From Micrasema longulum (Eukaryota; Arthropoda; Insecta; Trichoptera; Brachycentridae): a stretch of 64,000 bases of DNA. Within the stretch, counting starts at the first letter, position 1. Each line of letters starts with the position of its first letter. The translations under genes were made by a program, and so were the position numbers. Under the pieces are notes generated by a model that saw nothing but the letters and a program-made list of their open reading frames with translations, did no database searches and was not told the DNA's origin. Shown here one piece after another: positions 33,686 to 46,900 of this stretch. The DNA is taken from NCBI GenBank assembly GCA_022494885.1, contig JAGVSM010001184.1:310001-374000 (forward strand), given 5' to 3'.

Positions 33686-34261
33686 TATGTCCAAGGCGGG
33701 TGCTATATAGATTGAGGTTGTCCGATCGTGTTATAATTTGACATATCTCAAGCACCCTGGAATGCATCCACAAATCACACATAATATTAAGGACATTTTT
33801 GTTCGTCATGTAAAATCAACGTGCCACTATTTAATAAAAGCGGTATATGATAAACTGTGTGAAATTAGTAACGTAAACGTACCTGAATATTGAGATAAAA
33901 CTCCAGTAGTTTAATTCATAAACGTTTATAATTTTTAATTGATTTCATGTAATTATAACAATCGAAAACATGTACAGACGAAGAGTAAATAAAATACAAA
34001 ACGTCACAAACCCACAATGTCAGATTGTTCCATAGAGAATAGAGACAACCACAGATTACTAATAGGAGACAACTGCGACTGGTTTCAGTCATAAACACAC
34101 CATAGACATATCGATAATATTACCATCGAGTATACCCTACCTTCCTGCACAATTGACGGTGCCATATAAAATTGTAGTTTTGGTTTTAAATTATTGTAAA
34201 AATCAAAGTTGTTCAACTTTTTTGATTTATTGCAGATAAATGTATTTTTCATATATATTAG

Positions 34262-34530
34262 TAAGGCCGGGCTCGTGGTGTAATGGTTAGCGCGTGCGCC
34301 TACCAAGCAAGAGGTCTCGGGTACGATTCCTGAGATGGTTGACATGAAATATTTATTTGTAAAAGTGTTTTTACACTAGAATATTTCATAGTCCCTGGAC
34401 TGGTACTTCAAACCTAAGACTGATCATCTTAGCTTCATGTAACATAAAGTATCAAGATACCCTGCGATTGGTGTACCAATTCAATGCATGCACCATTAGG
34501 TGCGGAAAGGGAATGATAGTGATGAGTAAT
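34262..34530 (+). repeat. SINE family A, well preserved tRNA-like head
   Basis: GGGCTCGTGGTGTAATGGTT (A box) and GGTACGATTCCTGAG (B box), then TTGACATGAAATATTT, a TTTTTACACTAGAATATTTC block, CACCATTAGGTGCGG and a GATAGTGATGA end. It sits between the TAF12 start and the 3' end of the next gene. Confidence 0.75.
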
Positions 34531-34927
34531 ATGGGATTAAAGATTTCGGACATCTATATAATTTATAAATAATTATTATTGTAGGTAGCGGACACAACGA
34601 ACCTAATTATATAGCTATGGAGGTAGGACCATAAGATATTTTTAAAAATTATCTTACTATTGCGTTTTACATTTTTATGTAAAATTCGAAGTGCACAAAT
34701 CAAAAACCTTTGCTCACCAGTATTTTATTTAATATCCCCACATTCTTACGTTATTGGGATATTCTTTTATAACCTTTTGTTATTTATCTTGTAAATTGAT
34801 ACCTTTTTAAATTGATCTAGCTTTTATCGAATCTGTTTGTATAAAAATAGAAAATAATAAGAAATATCTGAAACGCACAATATTGTTTTAATCAATATGA
34901 CATGATAGAATGATATATATATAAGAT

Positions 34928-37900
34928 TTATAATATATACTTCTGATGTCTGTAATTGGAGAAATATTGATTGAGATAAGCTTCTTTGAGTATTTTCTTC
35001 TTTATTTCCCTCACTCCGATTAATTTAATAGAATTGTTGTACATTTCATGGTGGTGGGCAAAGAAACAGTCCCGTATTGGCTGAAAAAAATAAGTTTTTA
35101 TTTAAATTATCATGCATTATTATTATCTTATGTACAAAAGTATCAAATACATTTTTAATTCTGTAATGTGTTCAACAGACATTTCTGCGAAAAATTCGAC
35201 ATTTGTGTTCGACGAACTGACGTGTTTTTTTTGCGTTTCTTTATACAATAACTGTCTACTAGAGGGGAGTATAAAATAAAAGCTACCTTTTTTTTCATCA
35301 ATAAATAAAGCATGGAACTTATTGAAAAGAAAATAAACAGTTTGATATACTTACCTTAAATTCTTCTAGTTGTAAAACCGTATATTTGGTATGTGTCAAA
35401 TGTTGCTTTTCGTAACATAATCTGCACAAAAACAATTTGTTGTCGTGGTGCCAATAATCTCCTTGAGCACTACACCCGGTTGAACAAAGTGCACATACAT
35501 CATTGTTATAGGGAACACATTTAATCTAAAAAACAAAAAAGTTACTCGTTTGAAATTAAGTATCTAGAGTGAAGTCAGGCAGGTGAAGAATACAGTTTCG
35601 ATTGTGAAATAGAACCAGAACTCTGCACGAGTGTTTTCGACTTGATGGCTACCTCAGGTAAATTTGAAAAAATCAATCAAGTACATATAAGTCTGACAAG
35701 TGGCGTAGTGGTTGGCACGTTCGCCTACCATTCTGGGTTCGATTCCTGGCAGGGGGATGTGAAATATTGGTTTTAAAGGTGGTTCTACACTGCAATATTT
35801 CACTGTCTCTGATCTGGTAACTAAAGCGCAAGCCTAATCACTTTACCTTCTATGTATTAAAAAATATCCAAATGTGCTGCTGGTGGAGGCCAATACAGTG
35901 CTCTATGCACCACATAGTGCAATTAGGCAAATTGTGATGATGACAGTACATACTGCATGTAGTTTTAAGTTTTTGAGATTGCAGAACAAAAAAATGCAAG
36001 TGGCATCATGGCCCCGATTACAAAGTTAAAGTTGTCTTCAATTGCCTATAAAGAAAAACATAATTTTCTGTATGAAAATGTGTATAAACACATATTGGTA
36101 TCTTCATCGGTAACCTGTAATTGAACATGTCTTGAAAAAAAATCTTACAGAACATTCTATTATTTTTTATAAACAATTGAAGATAACTTTGTAAACTTCC
36201 CATTGTAAATGGCATCCTTGTACAATATACGAGTACATACACATTGTGCAAATATTATGATCTCTATCCATCAAAACATGTTTCCGCGCATTTAAGATCA
36301 AATTTAAGGTTTATGGGTATTATATTATTACTGTATTATTTTACAACTTGCACTTTAGTAAAGTACGTACGCATAATTTTATTTACAATAATAAATATTA
36401 ATATCGAAGTGAGTGAATATTGTAAAACAAATAATAAAGATACTAACACATTTCGTAATTTTATCACATCGTAGCGGACATAAATGCATGTTTGTGCTTT
36501 TTTGTTTATTCTAAAAGATAACCTCTTTTGTACGTGTAAATTAGTCATTATTGCAAAATGATACAAAACATTAAGCATAACATCCTTAGAGCCTAAAAAT
36601 AAATATCAAAGTAATTTTTTTAATTAGAATAACAACATTGTGAAGGAAATGTGTTTTTTGCGAAATTTGCTATTTTAATTAGTTTTGACGAATCACAAAG
36701 AAAACTTTTTTATTGAGGCTGTAGATTTTAATTGATATATAACAAATTGTGTGTTAACAGTATTAATTATCTAATATTTTAATATAACTTACGTCAACTG
36801 CTGGAACAACAATAGTTTTTCCTCCAAAACTGTGATTGAATTTAATCTGTCGTTTTTTGTAGGATCCATTATAAGTCCCCGGTCTGAAACAGTAACGAAA
36901 TTTCAACGTATTCAATTTATAATTATTATTTTATATTTGATAGGTGCCGCGGCGCACTTGGTTTGACGGCCAACTGTGAAACTAGCGTCGCGGGTTCGAT
37001 TCCCGCCAGTTGCAAGAAAAAAATCCAAGAAAGATTTTTTCTAATTGAGTCTGGGTGCTGTGGTGTATTTTTCATTACCTCCTTCCATATCCCCTTTATC
37101 CCACTTGCTGACAAGGCTCAAAATAGAGGCTTAGTGGGTTATTCCTTAAAAAAATAATTTTTTTTTAAAGACATGTGCTTTATTTACCGGCAACACAAAT
37201 ACATATTATAAAAAAATCCATTGACATAGTAATACATAGACATGCCCTATAGAGTAAAATATATTTTAAAGCAGTGACACGAAAACGTACCCATAGTTAT
37301 CGAGTTAGTTTATTTATACCAGGGCTGCATTCAACGAACATGCATATAATAAAAAAAATGGAGGATAGGACATAATTTTTGGTCTTTAAAAAAGTTTGTA
37401 TTTCAATGTTAACAATCAACATTAGTTTTTGGTGGATCTCAATCAGATTATTTCCTTAAATTCCTAATAATTTCGACCCATTTATTTATTTTCACTGGAT
37501 AAATGGGGAAGGCAAAAACAATATTAACCCACGTTTATTATGTTAAACGTATTCTTATCAGTGCACCCCGGTAACTAAGAAGAGCTTAGCAATTAATTAA
37601 CCAATGAAAAGTTGCACAATTATTTTCAATGTTTTTACAGGCTTTCAAATGACATAAGCAAGCGGTCGAAAAACGACTAAATACGAGTTGGGCATGACGG
37701 CATGACTGAGCGTTTGTGCATGAGTTAAAGTGTCATTATTTTTAAGAGCTCAGGGTATGTCTACGTGTATTAATATGCCAATGCAAAATACAAAAAACAG
37801 AAGAAAAAAAATACAAAAAACATTTATTTGGAGAATTATCCTAACACATATTTTCTTATTTACATTAATACAAGTGCACCGGAACCTCGTTTTAGACATT

Positions 37901-40900
37901 TACATTAAGTTTTTAAAAAATTACCATTAATTTACCATTGCATAATAGCAATATGATATTATACTATTTGTTATTTGAATGCCCTATATTGCTCTTACTT
38001 GGCGTATTAGTTATGATAGATATAGTGAATAATCTTTGTCACGATTTTTAAGAAAATATTTTGATGAAAAAATATAATGTACGATGAACAGTAAACAATG
38101 TCATTTTTTAAAATCTCGAATTGATTTTTATACAAGGAAACGTATTGTTTTTTTTTACACGGTTCTGTGTGGAACATATCTGCCGTGTAAAAAGAGGTTC
38201 CAGTATATACGATAATATTTGCATGCTAAGTGTCTTATTGAGAAAAAAAAAATGTTTATAACAAATATGACTTAAAAGATTATTTAAACTTTAGAAAGCA
38301 TTTGAAATTGGAACGAAAAATTAAAATAGTAATCTCATTACAATATTTCATTTATACAAAAAAAATGCATTATTTAAAAAACAACGTAATGAAATTTCAC
38401 TTTTAAGTGAACAGAAAATATATATTGCAAAAAGTTAATAAAAACATTACATCGTCGCCTTTTAGGCAAAAGTTACCAATGAAATTTATTAAAAATACGT
38501 GAATAAATTATATTGTATACATAAAACCTCCAAAACGTAAAAATCTTATTGTTTTGTTATATAAATAAAAGACGAGTGATACTTTAATTCACAAATTTGG
38601 AATATCCAGGGACCGGTTTCATCGCTTTCGCGACATTTTCGAGACTGGTATCTTTATTAAGGAGTTCAGTTTATTTATACAAATATACACTTGAACAAAA
38701 GTTTTGTTAATGATCCTTAAGATAAAAATAATTTTATTTAATTTACTTTCATTTTGAATTCTTTATCCTTACCTCTATTTTATACCAGTCTCGAAGATGT
38801 CGCGAAAGCGATGAGACCAGTCACTAGATATTCCCAATTTTTGGATTAAAAGTATCACTCATCTTTTGTTTCTATAATAAATTACAATAAACTTCCATCA
38901 AGAATTTTCACTTACAAACTTAAATGTTTTAAAATCTTATTGGTCTCCAAAGTTTCAAATTGTGATTTCTCAAAATGATGGTTTTTGGAGATTAGCGACT
39001 TTTGCCTTAATGGTGACGACTGACGACTTACTTGATTAATGAATTATTTATATATTTAAATGAATATAATACCTTATTATTAATATTTAAAGCATTTACT
39101 TTGTGGTTAAACACTTTGGTAAATGTTATTAAATATTTGTAAATAACCACTTACCTTAAATGTTTTTAAATATTTGTATTTAACCACATACCTAAACCTA
39201 TTAAGCTCACCCCCTCCCTCCATCCCTTCTAACTTTTTTAAAACTATTTCTCAAACCGAATAGAATATTTTCATAATTTAATTAGTGAATGTTTGTCCTA
39301 ATCGGTGCATGTGCTTACAAAAATGCATGTCGTGTTGGTTTTATATTTTTTGCAACAACTACGGTGAAGGTGATTAAACTTCTTAGATTTTCACGGCCGT
39401 TAAGATGCACAATAAGTTTTTCTGGGTTATTATGCCGGGTTTCTGGGTTATTATTACATAACATCACATTAAAACGACTACGTAAAAAATTCTAAGTACC
39501 TAACGTAACACATATTCATACACAAATAACATCAACCCTGATGATGGACGCTGTAACGCGATCCGAAACGTCGGTAGAGAGTACGAACGACACACGGCAT
39601 AATAACCCAGAAAAACTTATTGTACGGTGAAGGTGTATAGTGGGTTTTGCATGTTGGTTTAATTGGTGTCCTGGCGAAGAGACGAGTACGTCTCGAAACC
39701 GGTAGAAAAAGAAAAGTCGGTAAGTGGTTATATACAAATATTTAATAACATTTAGAATATAAAACCCTTAACAATTATTGGCGAACAATGTTTATTGGAC
39801 AAAAAAACTGTTTTTTTTAAAACTTGTAAGGCAAAAACATGTTTACTAAAATACGAATTCTAGTGTGGGCATTTTTCACAACGCATTATGCCGCGCAGTA
39901 TTGATTGACATTCATTTGTACAAGTACATAGATATTTCACTTCTGTCAATTAGCAAACAATTATAACTGACATATTTTCTTGTCAGTAACAGGGTCGATT
40001 TGATTAGGATCAATTATGACATTATTAACATATGTGTATATAACATATATATGTTTAATAATGTAGTATAATAATTTGTCTTTGTCTGGGCGAATAAAGA
40101 TTAGAGTTATGTGTGTCAAATAGAACGAGAATCCTGGACTAGTGTTCTCGACTCGATAGGTTATTCTTATTCTGAAATATGGGAGCCGGTGCTATATAAG
40201 ATTCTGACGTCGCTGCGACCTGTGTATACCTATTGTGATGGGTCCCGACGGGAATGGTAAATGTTACACAGTTTGTAAAATGTCCACTTAAGCCAGCCAA
40301 TGAAAGGTCATAAGCCCTGTAAATGCTCAGACTTCTCCATCTCTGTTGTATGCCTGTAGTCAGTATTTTGAAAATGGGTGTTTTTAAAAATAAAAAAAAT
40401 GATGATAAACTGAACATTTTTTTTTTTTTTAATTTTTTGTAATTATTATTGGAAATACATAATTGGCAAATTATGTATCACAATTGATTTGTAAATTGCC
40501 TAAGTAAAGGCGTCAATAGTCGCGTAAAGTTTCGCTAACTATATAGTTAAAATTATACATGTTTTAAAGGGTCATTTCAGAGAATTTTTGGGAAAATTTG
40601 ATTTTTTAACTAAAATAAAATTAGGATTAAAAACCTATTTTACGAACGAAGCTATACGCATCGGACGCGGATTAGGGAAGCTGCGGGCAGGAGAGGGGAG
40701 GTGGTTTATGTAAGGGATGCTAGTTCGAGACATTAAGGATTGTCTCCATTTTCAAAAACAAACAAACTAAACATCACGCGGTTTCCTCGTATTTTTCACA
40801 TCATTGCACCTAAATCCTTCGAGCATAAAGATCAGAAAAATAACAGTGGTCAGTCTATTTTTCAAGGATTCAATGATTTCTTCACTTCGGTCTTCAGCGA

Positions 40901-43900
40901 ACCTTGCACTTCATATTACGTAGAAAATCTTGCTATATAAAATTGAAACTACTGAAGGGGAGGTAGGCAAGCTCTTGTCTACACTCGACGTAAATGGAGG
41001 TGCTGGAAGTGACGGAGTACTTCCATATTTTATTGTAAAATGTGCTAAATCTTTATGTATACCATGTATACCCAACTTGATAGAGTTTATAGATTATGTT
41101 TTTCGTTTCATGGACAAACTCGAGCAGGTTGATGTAATCTACACAGATTTCGAAAAAGCCTTTGACCGAGTGGATCACATAATTCTTATGAGAAAACTTT
41201 TAAACTTGGTTGTAAAAGGTGACGTTCACAGTTGGACCTCATCTTATCTCAGCAAACGAAGCCAAGCTGTTGATCTCGGGGGTTTTAGACTTGAGTTTAC
41301 TGATATTTCCTCTGGAGTACCCCAGGGATCGCACTCGGGACCATTGTTTTACAACGCGTATATCTATGCTATTTATGTTGAATTTAGGAACGCAAAGTTT
41401 TTAATGTACGCAGATGATAAAAAAATTTATCTCAAAGTTAAAAATCCCCTTGACTGTCATAAACTTCAAAATGATCTAAACCGTTTGACAGAATACTATT
41501 TGAAAAATCGTATTAACGTTAATGTATCAAAGTGTTTGCCTATTTCTTTTTCGAGCGGTTGACATCCCATCGCATATCAATATACGAGGATTGTGTAAAA
41601 AATAAGGTTCTCAATTTTTTTTCAGGTTTAAGGCATTTTTTATTTGAACTGAAAAATACATAATTGGAAAGCTTAATTTCTTAACAATTTTTCAACATAA
41701 TCAACACATTTTTCAACACATTTTTGTTGACGACTTATCTACTTTTGGAATCCAGCTTCAAAGATGTCCGCCGCCAGTCCGTGGAGGAATTTGGAAACCG
41801 CTTCCTGCACTCTTTCATCAGTTTCGAAAAGTTGTCCACCCAAGTATTGCTTTAATTTTGGAAACAAGTGGAAGTCACTCGGTGCAAGATCAGGGCTGTG
41901 GGAGCCTGTTTAACGAGATTTTAGCCAAAATTTTCGAATAAATTCTTGGTTTGGCGAGAGACGTGCGGGCGCGCATTGTCGTGGTGCAGTCTAATGCCTT
42001 TCATCAGTCTTCCTCTCCAGCGATTTTGGATGGCTCTTCTGAGTTTTTTCAAGGTCTTGCAATAATTTTCCGAATTTATTGTGGTCCCTCGAGTCATATA
42101 CCCGTATGCAGAGACAAAACTTAAGGTGAGGAAAGTACATTCTAATTTCAAATGCAGAGAATAACCCGAAGGTGAAGACAATAGAACGTACTTTCCTCAC
42201 CTTAAGGTTTGTCTCTGCATACGGGTAATAAACTCAACAAGTAGGACGGTCAGGAAATAATCTGATTGAGATACACAAAAAACAAATGCTGTTTGTAAAT
42301 ATTCAAAAACAAACTTTTTTCATAATAAAAAAAGATCATTTTTCCATTTTTTTGCAAATGCATTCTCCTCGAATGCAACCTTGGTAGATCGATGAATAAA
42401 CATTTATGCTCCTAACGTATTTTTTTACATATTAGATTGAAAATTTTAATATCTACGAACATGCACAGCGCGAAAATCTATATTTCTTTGAAAACCGCAT
42501 GTAAATCGGTTAAGCCGTTTAAGAGAGTACGGTGACATCACACGTACAGGGGAATTATATATATATAAAGATTTGATGATTTAAACACATACGAAAAAGG
42601 GTAATAATCCTTATTTCGTGATTTCACAACAAAATCTTCTTATCTCTGCCGGATTAACAATGTCTAGTCGAATGCAATAAAATTGCGATAAAACTTATCA
42701 TCAAAATTGCAAATGACAAGGACGTGGCGCAATAAATATTATGACGAAAATTTCAGTATGCGAAAAAAATTATGAATGTTTATTTAGTCTTTATTGATTG
42801 TAAAAGTATTAACATAGTTTACAAAGTATTCATATTAATATGTAATAATACCTTAATAGGTGTTGACATAAGTTGTGTCTGATTTTAAAAAAATTAAAAA
42901 AGAGCACCAAAAAAAAACGGTAAAGGTTTGTAAGGGTCATTCTAAAGAAAATTTTCTGCTCTACAAAATATTATATTTGCTCTAACGTTAAACATTTTAT
43001 TTTATTTGATTACAAGCCATCTAAATAAAATATCATTCCGTTTTGTTTGCCGTCTACTATGCTATGATTCATTCTCACCTATCTTATTTATCATGTATAT
43101 GGGATTTTGCCAGCAGAAATGAGATCTCGGAAATACAAGTTCTTTACAACAGAACTCCAAGAAACATTCTTGGACTTAGATGGGATTCCCATGTCAAGGA
43201 TATTTACCGACACACAAAGATACTTCCTTCAAGGTAATGCCACTGCATGACATAACCAATACTATTTTAAATATCATAAGCTTTTCTGTTCACTCAAATT
43301 TAAAATGCACATTTGGTCATGATATTCACAATTACAATACGCGTTAGTCAGGGAATCTTCATGTGTCTTAAGTTTTGCTCAACAAAGTTCGGCAGTAGGT
43401 CTTTGGAAAATATTGGCCATTCCGAATATAATAAACTGCCCGATGAGCTAAAACACGAAAAATTTAATAAAAAATCCAGAAGTGTCGCAATTAAAAAATA
43501 TTTCTTACATTTTTTTGATAGTGATAATTATTAATGAAATGTATACGGATGGTGTAAAGTATTGTGTTTTATGTTTCTTATACAGTAATGTTTTCTTTTT
43601 ATTTCGGATGTATTAATATGTATGATATTGTGTATTGTCAAACAAATATTTTTTTTATGTACGGTCCCAAATGAGTTTCTTTAATAACTCCTGGGAGCAT
43701 AATATGTACTTTTTGTATTATATGTTTTATTAATAATAAAAAAATAATATTTAAAAAATAATTTAAAAAAAGAAAGTGAGCATTTTCAACACCTCCTTAT
43801 GTTTGCGTTCAATCGAGGGAATAAATCTGCCAAAGCGGCTCGCGGTATTTGCGCAGTGTACGGTGAAGATGCTTTGAATTATTGACTTATTTGCTGTAAA

Positions 43901-46900
43901 ATAAAGAAGGTGGATACATTATCTAATTTGTTGTAATCTTTCATTGTTCTTTCTAACTTAACTTAAGTAACTTACATAATATTTCATAAAATAGTAACGT
44001 ATCCCAAACTCCATGAGCCCAAAAACTGTGTCTTCAGTTGTCATCCTGACGCGCGCACAGGCTGGCCAAATTAGAAAACTTGGATTTATAATAAGGCCCT
44101 ATGGTCCTTTAAATATAGCTTGATTATAGAGACAGTTGTCAGCAAACGTGACGACATAATTTTGTAGTGACGTCTAAGGAGTGATTTATATTGACACGAA
44201 AAATCATTTGTATCTGGCATGTTAATTAATGTAATACAATGCTTGACATTAAATCAACATACTTATATAAAATCAGCTTTAAAATTAAATAAAACTCAAA
44301 TAAACCTAATTATTAACGACGTTCTTACAAGGTTACGTCAATTTGCAATTTTGCATGATGCAGATAAGACAAATTGATCAATGTAAATCGGTTGAATAAA
44401 AAATAATTCATTTGTTGTTGTTCATGAAAAAAAGTATTTTATGTCTTAATTTTTAGTAAAGAATTGTCTTAAACACACCATAATAGGCTTGTTTTTTGCG
44501 TTTTTATATCAATTTTCAGAAACAGAGTTTCATGTTTGCACGAAAAAACTGATAAAATTGATTTGATCGGTACATGATCAGTGATCAGTAATTTCCCATC
44601 ACTAGTGACATTAGTTTGGCAGCTGTCATTTTAATCAAGCTATATTTTAAGGACTATAGGTGCATCCAACATTATATTTAAAATCCAAAACAGCACGACC
44701 TTTTGCAAGGTAAAATGTACTTGGCCGCGGGACCATCGAACGATTTCTGCTTTCCGTAATCATGTATAAACATTATTCACTGTAAACTATTTTTAAACAA
44801 CTAAGTACCTACATACTATGATTTTTTAAAAAAATAATGCGTTCGTATGTGGAGAAATGCGATTATAAACTTTGATTAAAATTCACTGATGGAACTTAAA
44901 ATCAATTTTCATAATTGGCAAAATCAGGTATATTTTTCATAAACATAACATGTAGTGACTAGTATTTTAATATTAAGCAATAATTTCATTTAAATTATCT
45001 CAATTATTACGATAAAATCGATGGTCATTTAAAATACATAATGTTATGAATGAACAAAATATTATCTTAGGATCAAGTTAGTTTGTTTATGATAAGATTA
45101 CAAATCTAACATCGGAATCATTTTATATCCATCTAAACTAAAACCACAAATGCGAAAGTGTGTTGGTTTGTTTGTTTGTGTGTGTGTGTCCTTCGCGTCT
45201 CAAGTCTCAACGGAGGGACCGATCGACTTGTTTTTTAGCACAGGAATAGTCGGAGAGATAGGAAGTAAAGTGGGCTTCTTACTCTTCATCCCGAAAAACA
45301 AAAAAGTACAATAGTCCCTGGGTAGCGGTTAATATTAACATATTACAACAGAGGTGAAAAACATTTTAGAAAAGGTAATGTAGAAATAAAGGTTTCAGCT
45401 TTTTAACTTCACAAACATCAGATGAAAGAATTGAAGGGATATAAATGTTTAAATATGGGCAGAATGGTGAATGTTACACAGTGTGTAAAGTAGCCACTTT
45501 TACCAGCCAATATCAGGTCATAAGCCCTGTAGATGACTAGGCTTCTATATTCCCTTCTCTAAAATGATCTTCATGACTGTTGTAATATGTTAAATTCAAT
45601 TACTATTATAATAATATTGAATTCTCTATTCATACTGATTTTGTATAAATACATTTAATTTTATAGTACACCTAATTTCGCGGATGTTACCTAAACCGGT
45701 TGCTGGATATTAAAATTTGTGGATTTCAGTATCACTTGACTTTTATTTCTATAATTATTGTTAATTCTAAATTCTACATACAATAAATCAAACAATAATG
45801 ACATTACGAGACGCTATATTATTGTAATTTGTATTGGAAAACTAAATGTTACTTGTACTTTTTCTCACACGTGTTTATTAGTAAAAAATGTATTTTATAC
45901 GCTGTTTATTGAGTTTGCAAGTATAGAAATGTTAGTGCGTTATTTCCAAGTGCAATTTGGATCCTGTCCAAAATTCCATCGTCATTTTATGATCAAAGTT
46001 GACTTGTCATTAAACTTCGACGTTCGTAATTTGTAGACAGATGACTATTAATTATACACACATGTATGTGTATAATGTCTAATTATCTATTTTGATAACG
46101 TAACGGAAGTACCGATGTACTATATAAATTATTTTTAAAATAATCTATTTCCTGTAATTTTGTTATTAATCAACATAACAAACTATGATAATACATCGCA
46201 CAATCGCGCTGAAAACCCATTTTATTATAAAACTGTCGATGTAAATCATTGTTATTTTACCACAATCCATACCAATTTTATCCATTCTTTACGATGTTTG
46301 GTAGAGAGTGGAACAAAAAAAATGCTGGACAGGGTCATTTCGTCATTTGGTACAAATTTGCTGTAGTGGCCCGTTCCCAAATGTCACCAATTTATTATAA
46401 CGGGTTTTTCAAATATTTTTGTTCTCATTTTCCTAGATTTTAATCTCGCGCCTTTAATAAGAAAATCTAAGCCTTGTATCAACTCAAAATAAATAGAAGT
46501 GTTGTACCCTTAGAGTAATAACACGCCACAGGCTAATAGAGTCGTCCTTGCGGACAAAAAACATTCTATGATTATCAACCACGAAGTTTGCTTCTCTATT
46601 TACAGCAATACAATGGGCCGTAGGTACTGGTCGAGAATTGCAGGCGCAAACTGAAACCACCCGTTACACGTTTGTTGTTAAACTAAAAACCAAACCAAAA
46701 ATTTGGAACCCTTTGGTTCTATGCAATAGAGTTAATGGGGTTCTCTGGTGAAGTATTATTACTCTGAGGTTGTACCGTCATTCAAGGGCAAAAATTTTGT
46801 GCAGATAATCATTGCTAATCGGCACCAGGGAGCAATTGAACGTAGTTATACAGAAAGCAGCCAGCCATAGAAAAGTGAAACTGAGATAATAGCCATTTTG

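Larger units (their letters stand above)
39300..39720. mobile_element. Composite repeat with inverted arms and hammerhead-like motifs
   Basis: ACAATAAGTTTTTCTGGGTT (39410, continuing ATTATGCCG) recurs inverted at 39597-39630. ACGGTGAAGGTG occurs at about 39360 and 39624, and TGCATGTxG...TTGGTTT at about 39322 and 39647. Two stem-loops lie inside, at 39538-39573 and 39671-39705, described separately. No ORF. Possibly a retrozyme- or Penelope-like remnant; the class is not settled. Confidence 0.5.

Noticed and set aside
33624..33809. Upstream - strand ORF as an N-terminal extension of TAF12
   Set aside because: It is in another frame, and a stop precedes the chosen ATG in the TAF12 frame.
34262..34340. 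tRNA-like sequences (also near 11640, 35700, 36943, 50821 and 56864) as tRNA genes
   Set aside because: They have A/B boxes, but the 3' acceptor strand does not pair and each (except the bare A-box head at 56864) continues into a shared SINE body.
40930..41562. 210-codon ORF with YADD as an active reverse transcriptase gene
   Set aside because: The palm domain lacks its N-terminal motifs, the 3' half is displaced by insertions and the ORF stops early; it is a LINE remnant.
41921..42181. 86-residue - strand ORF as a gene
   Set aside because: It fuses a palindromic MITE arm to a mariner transposase fragment.
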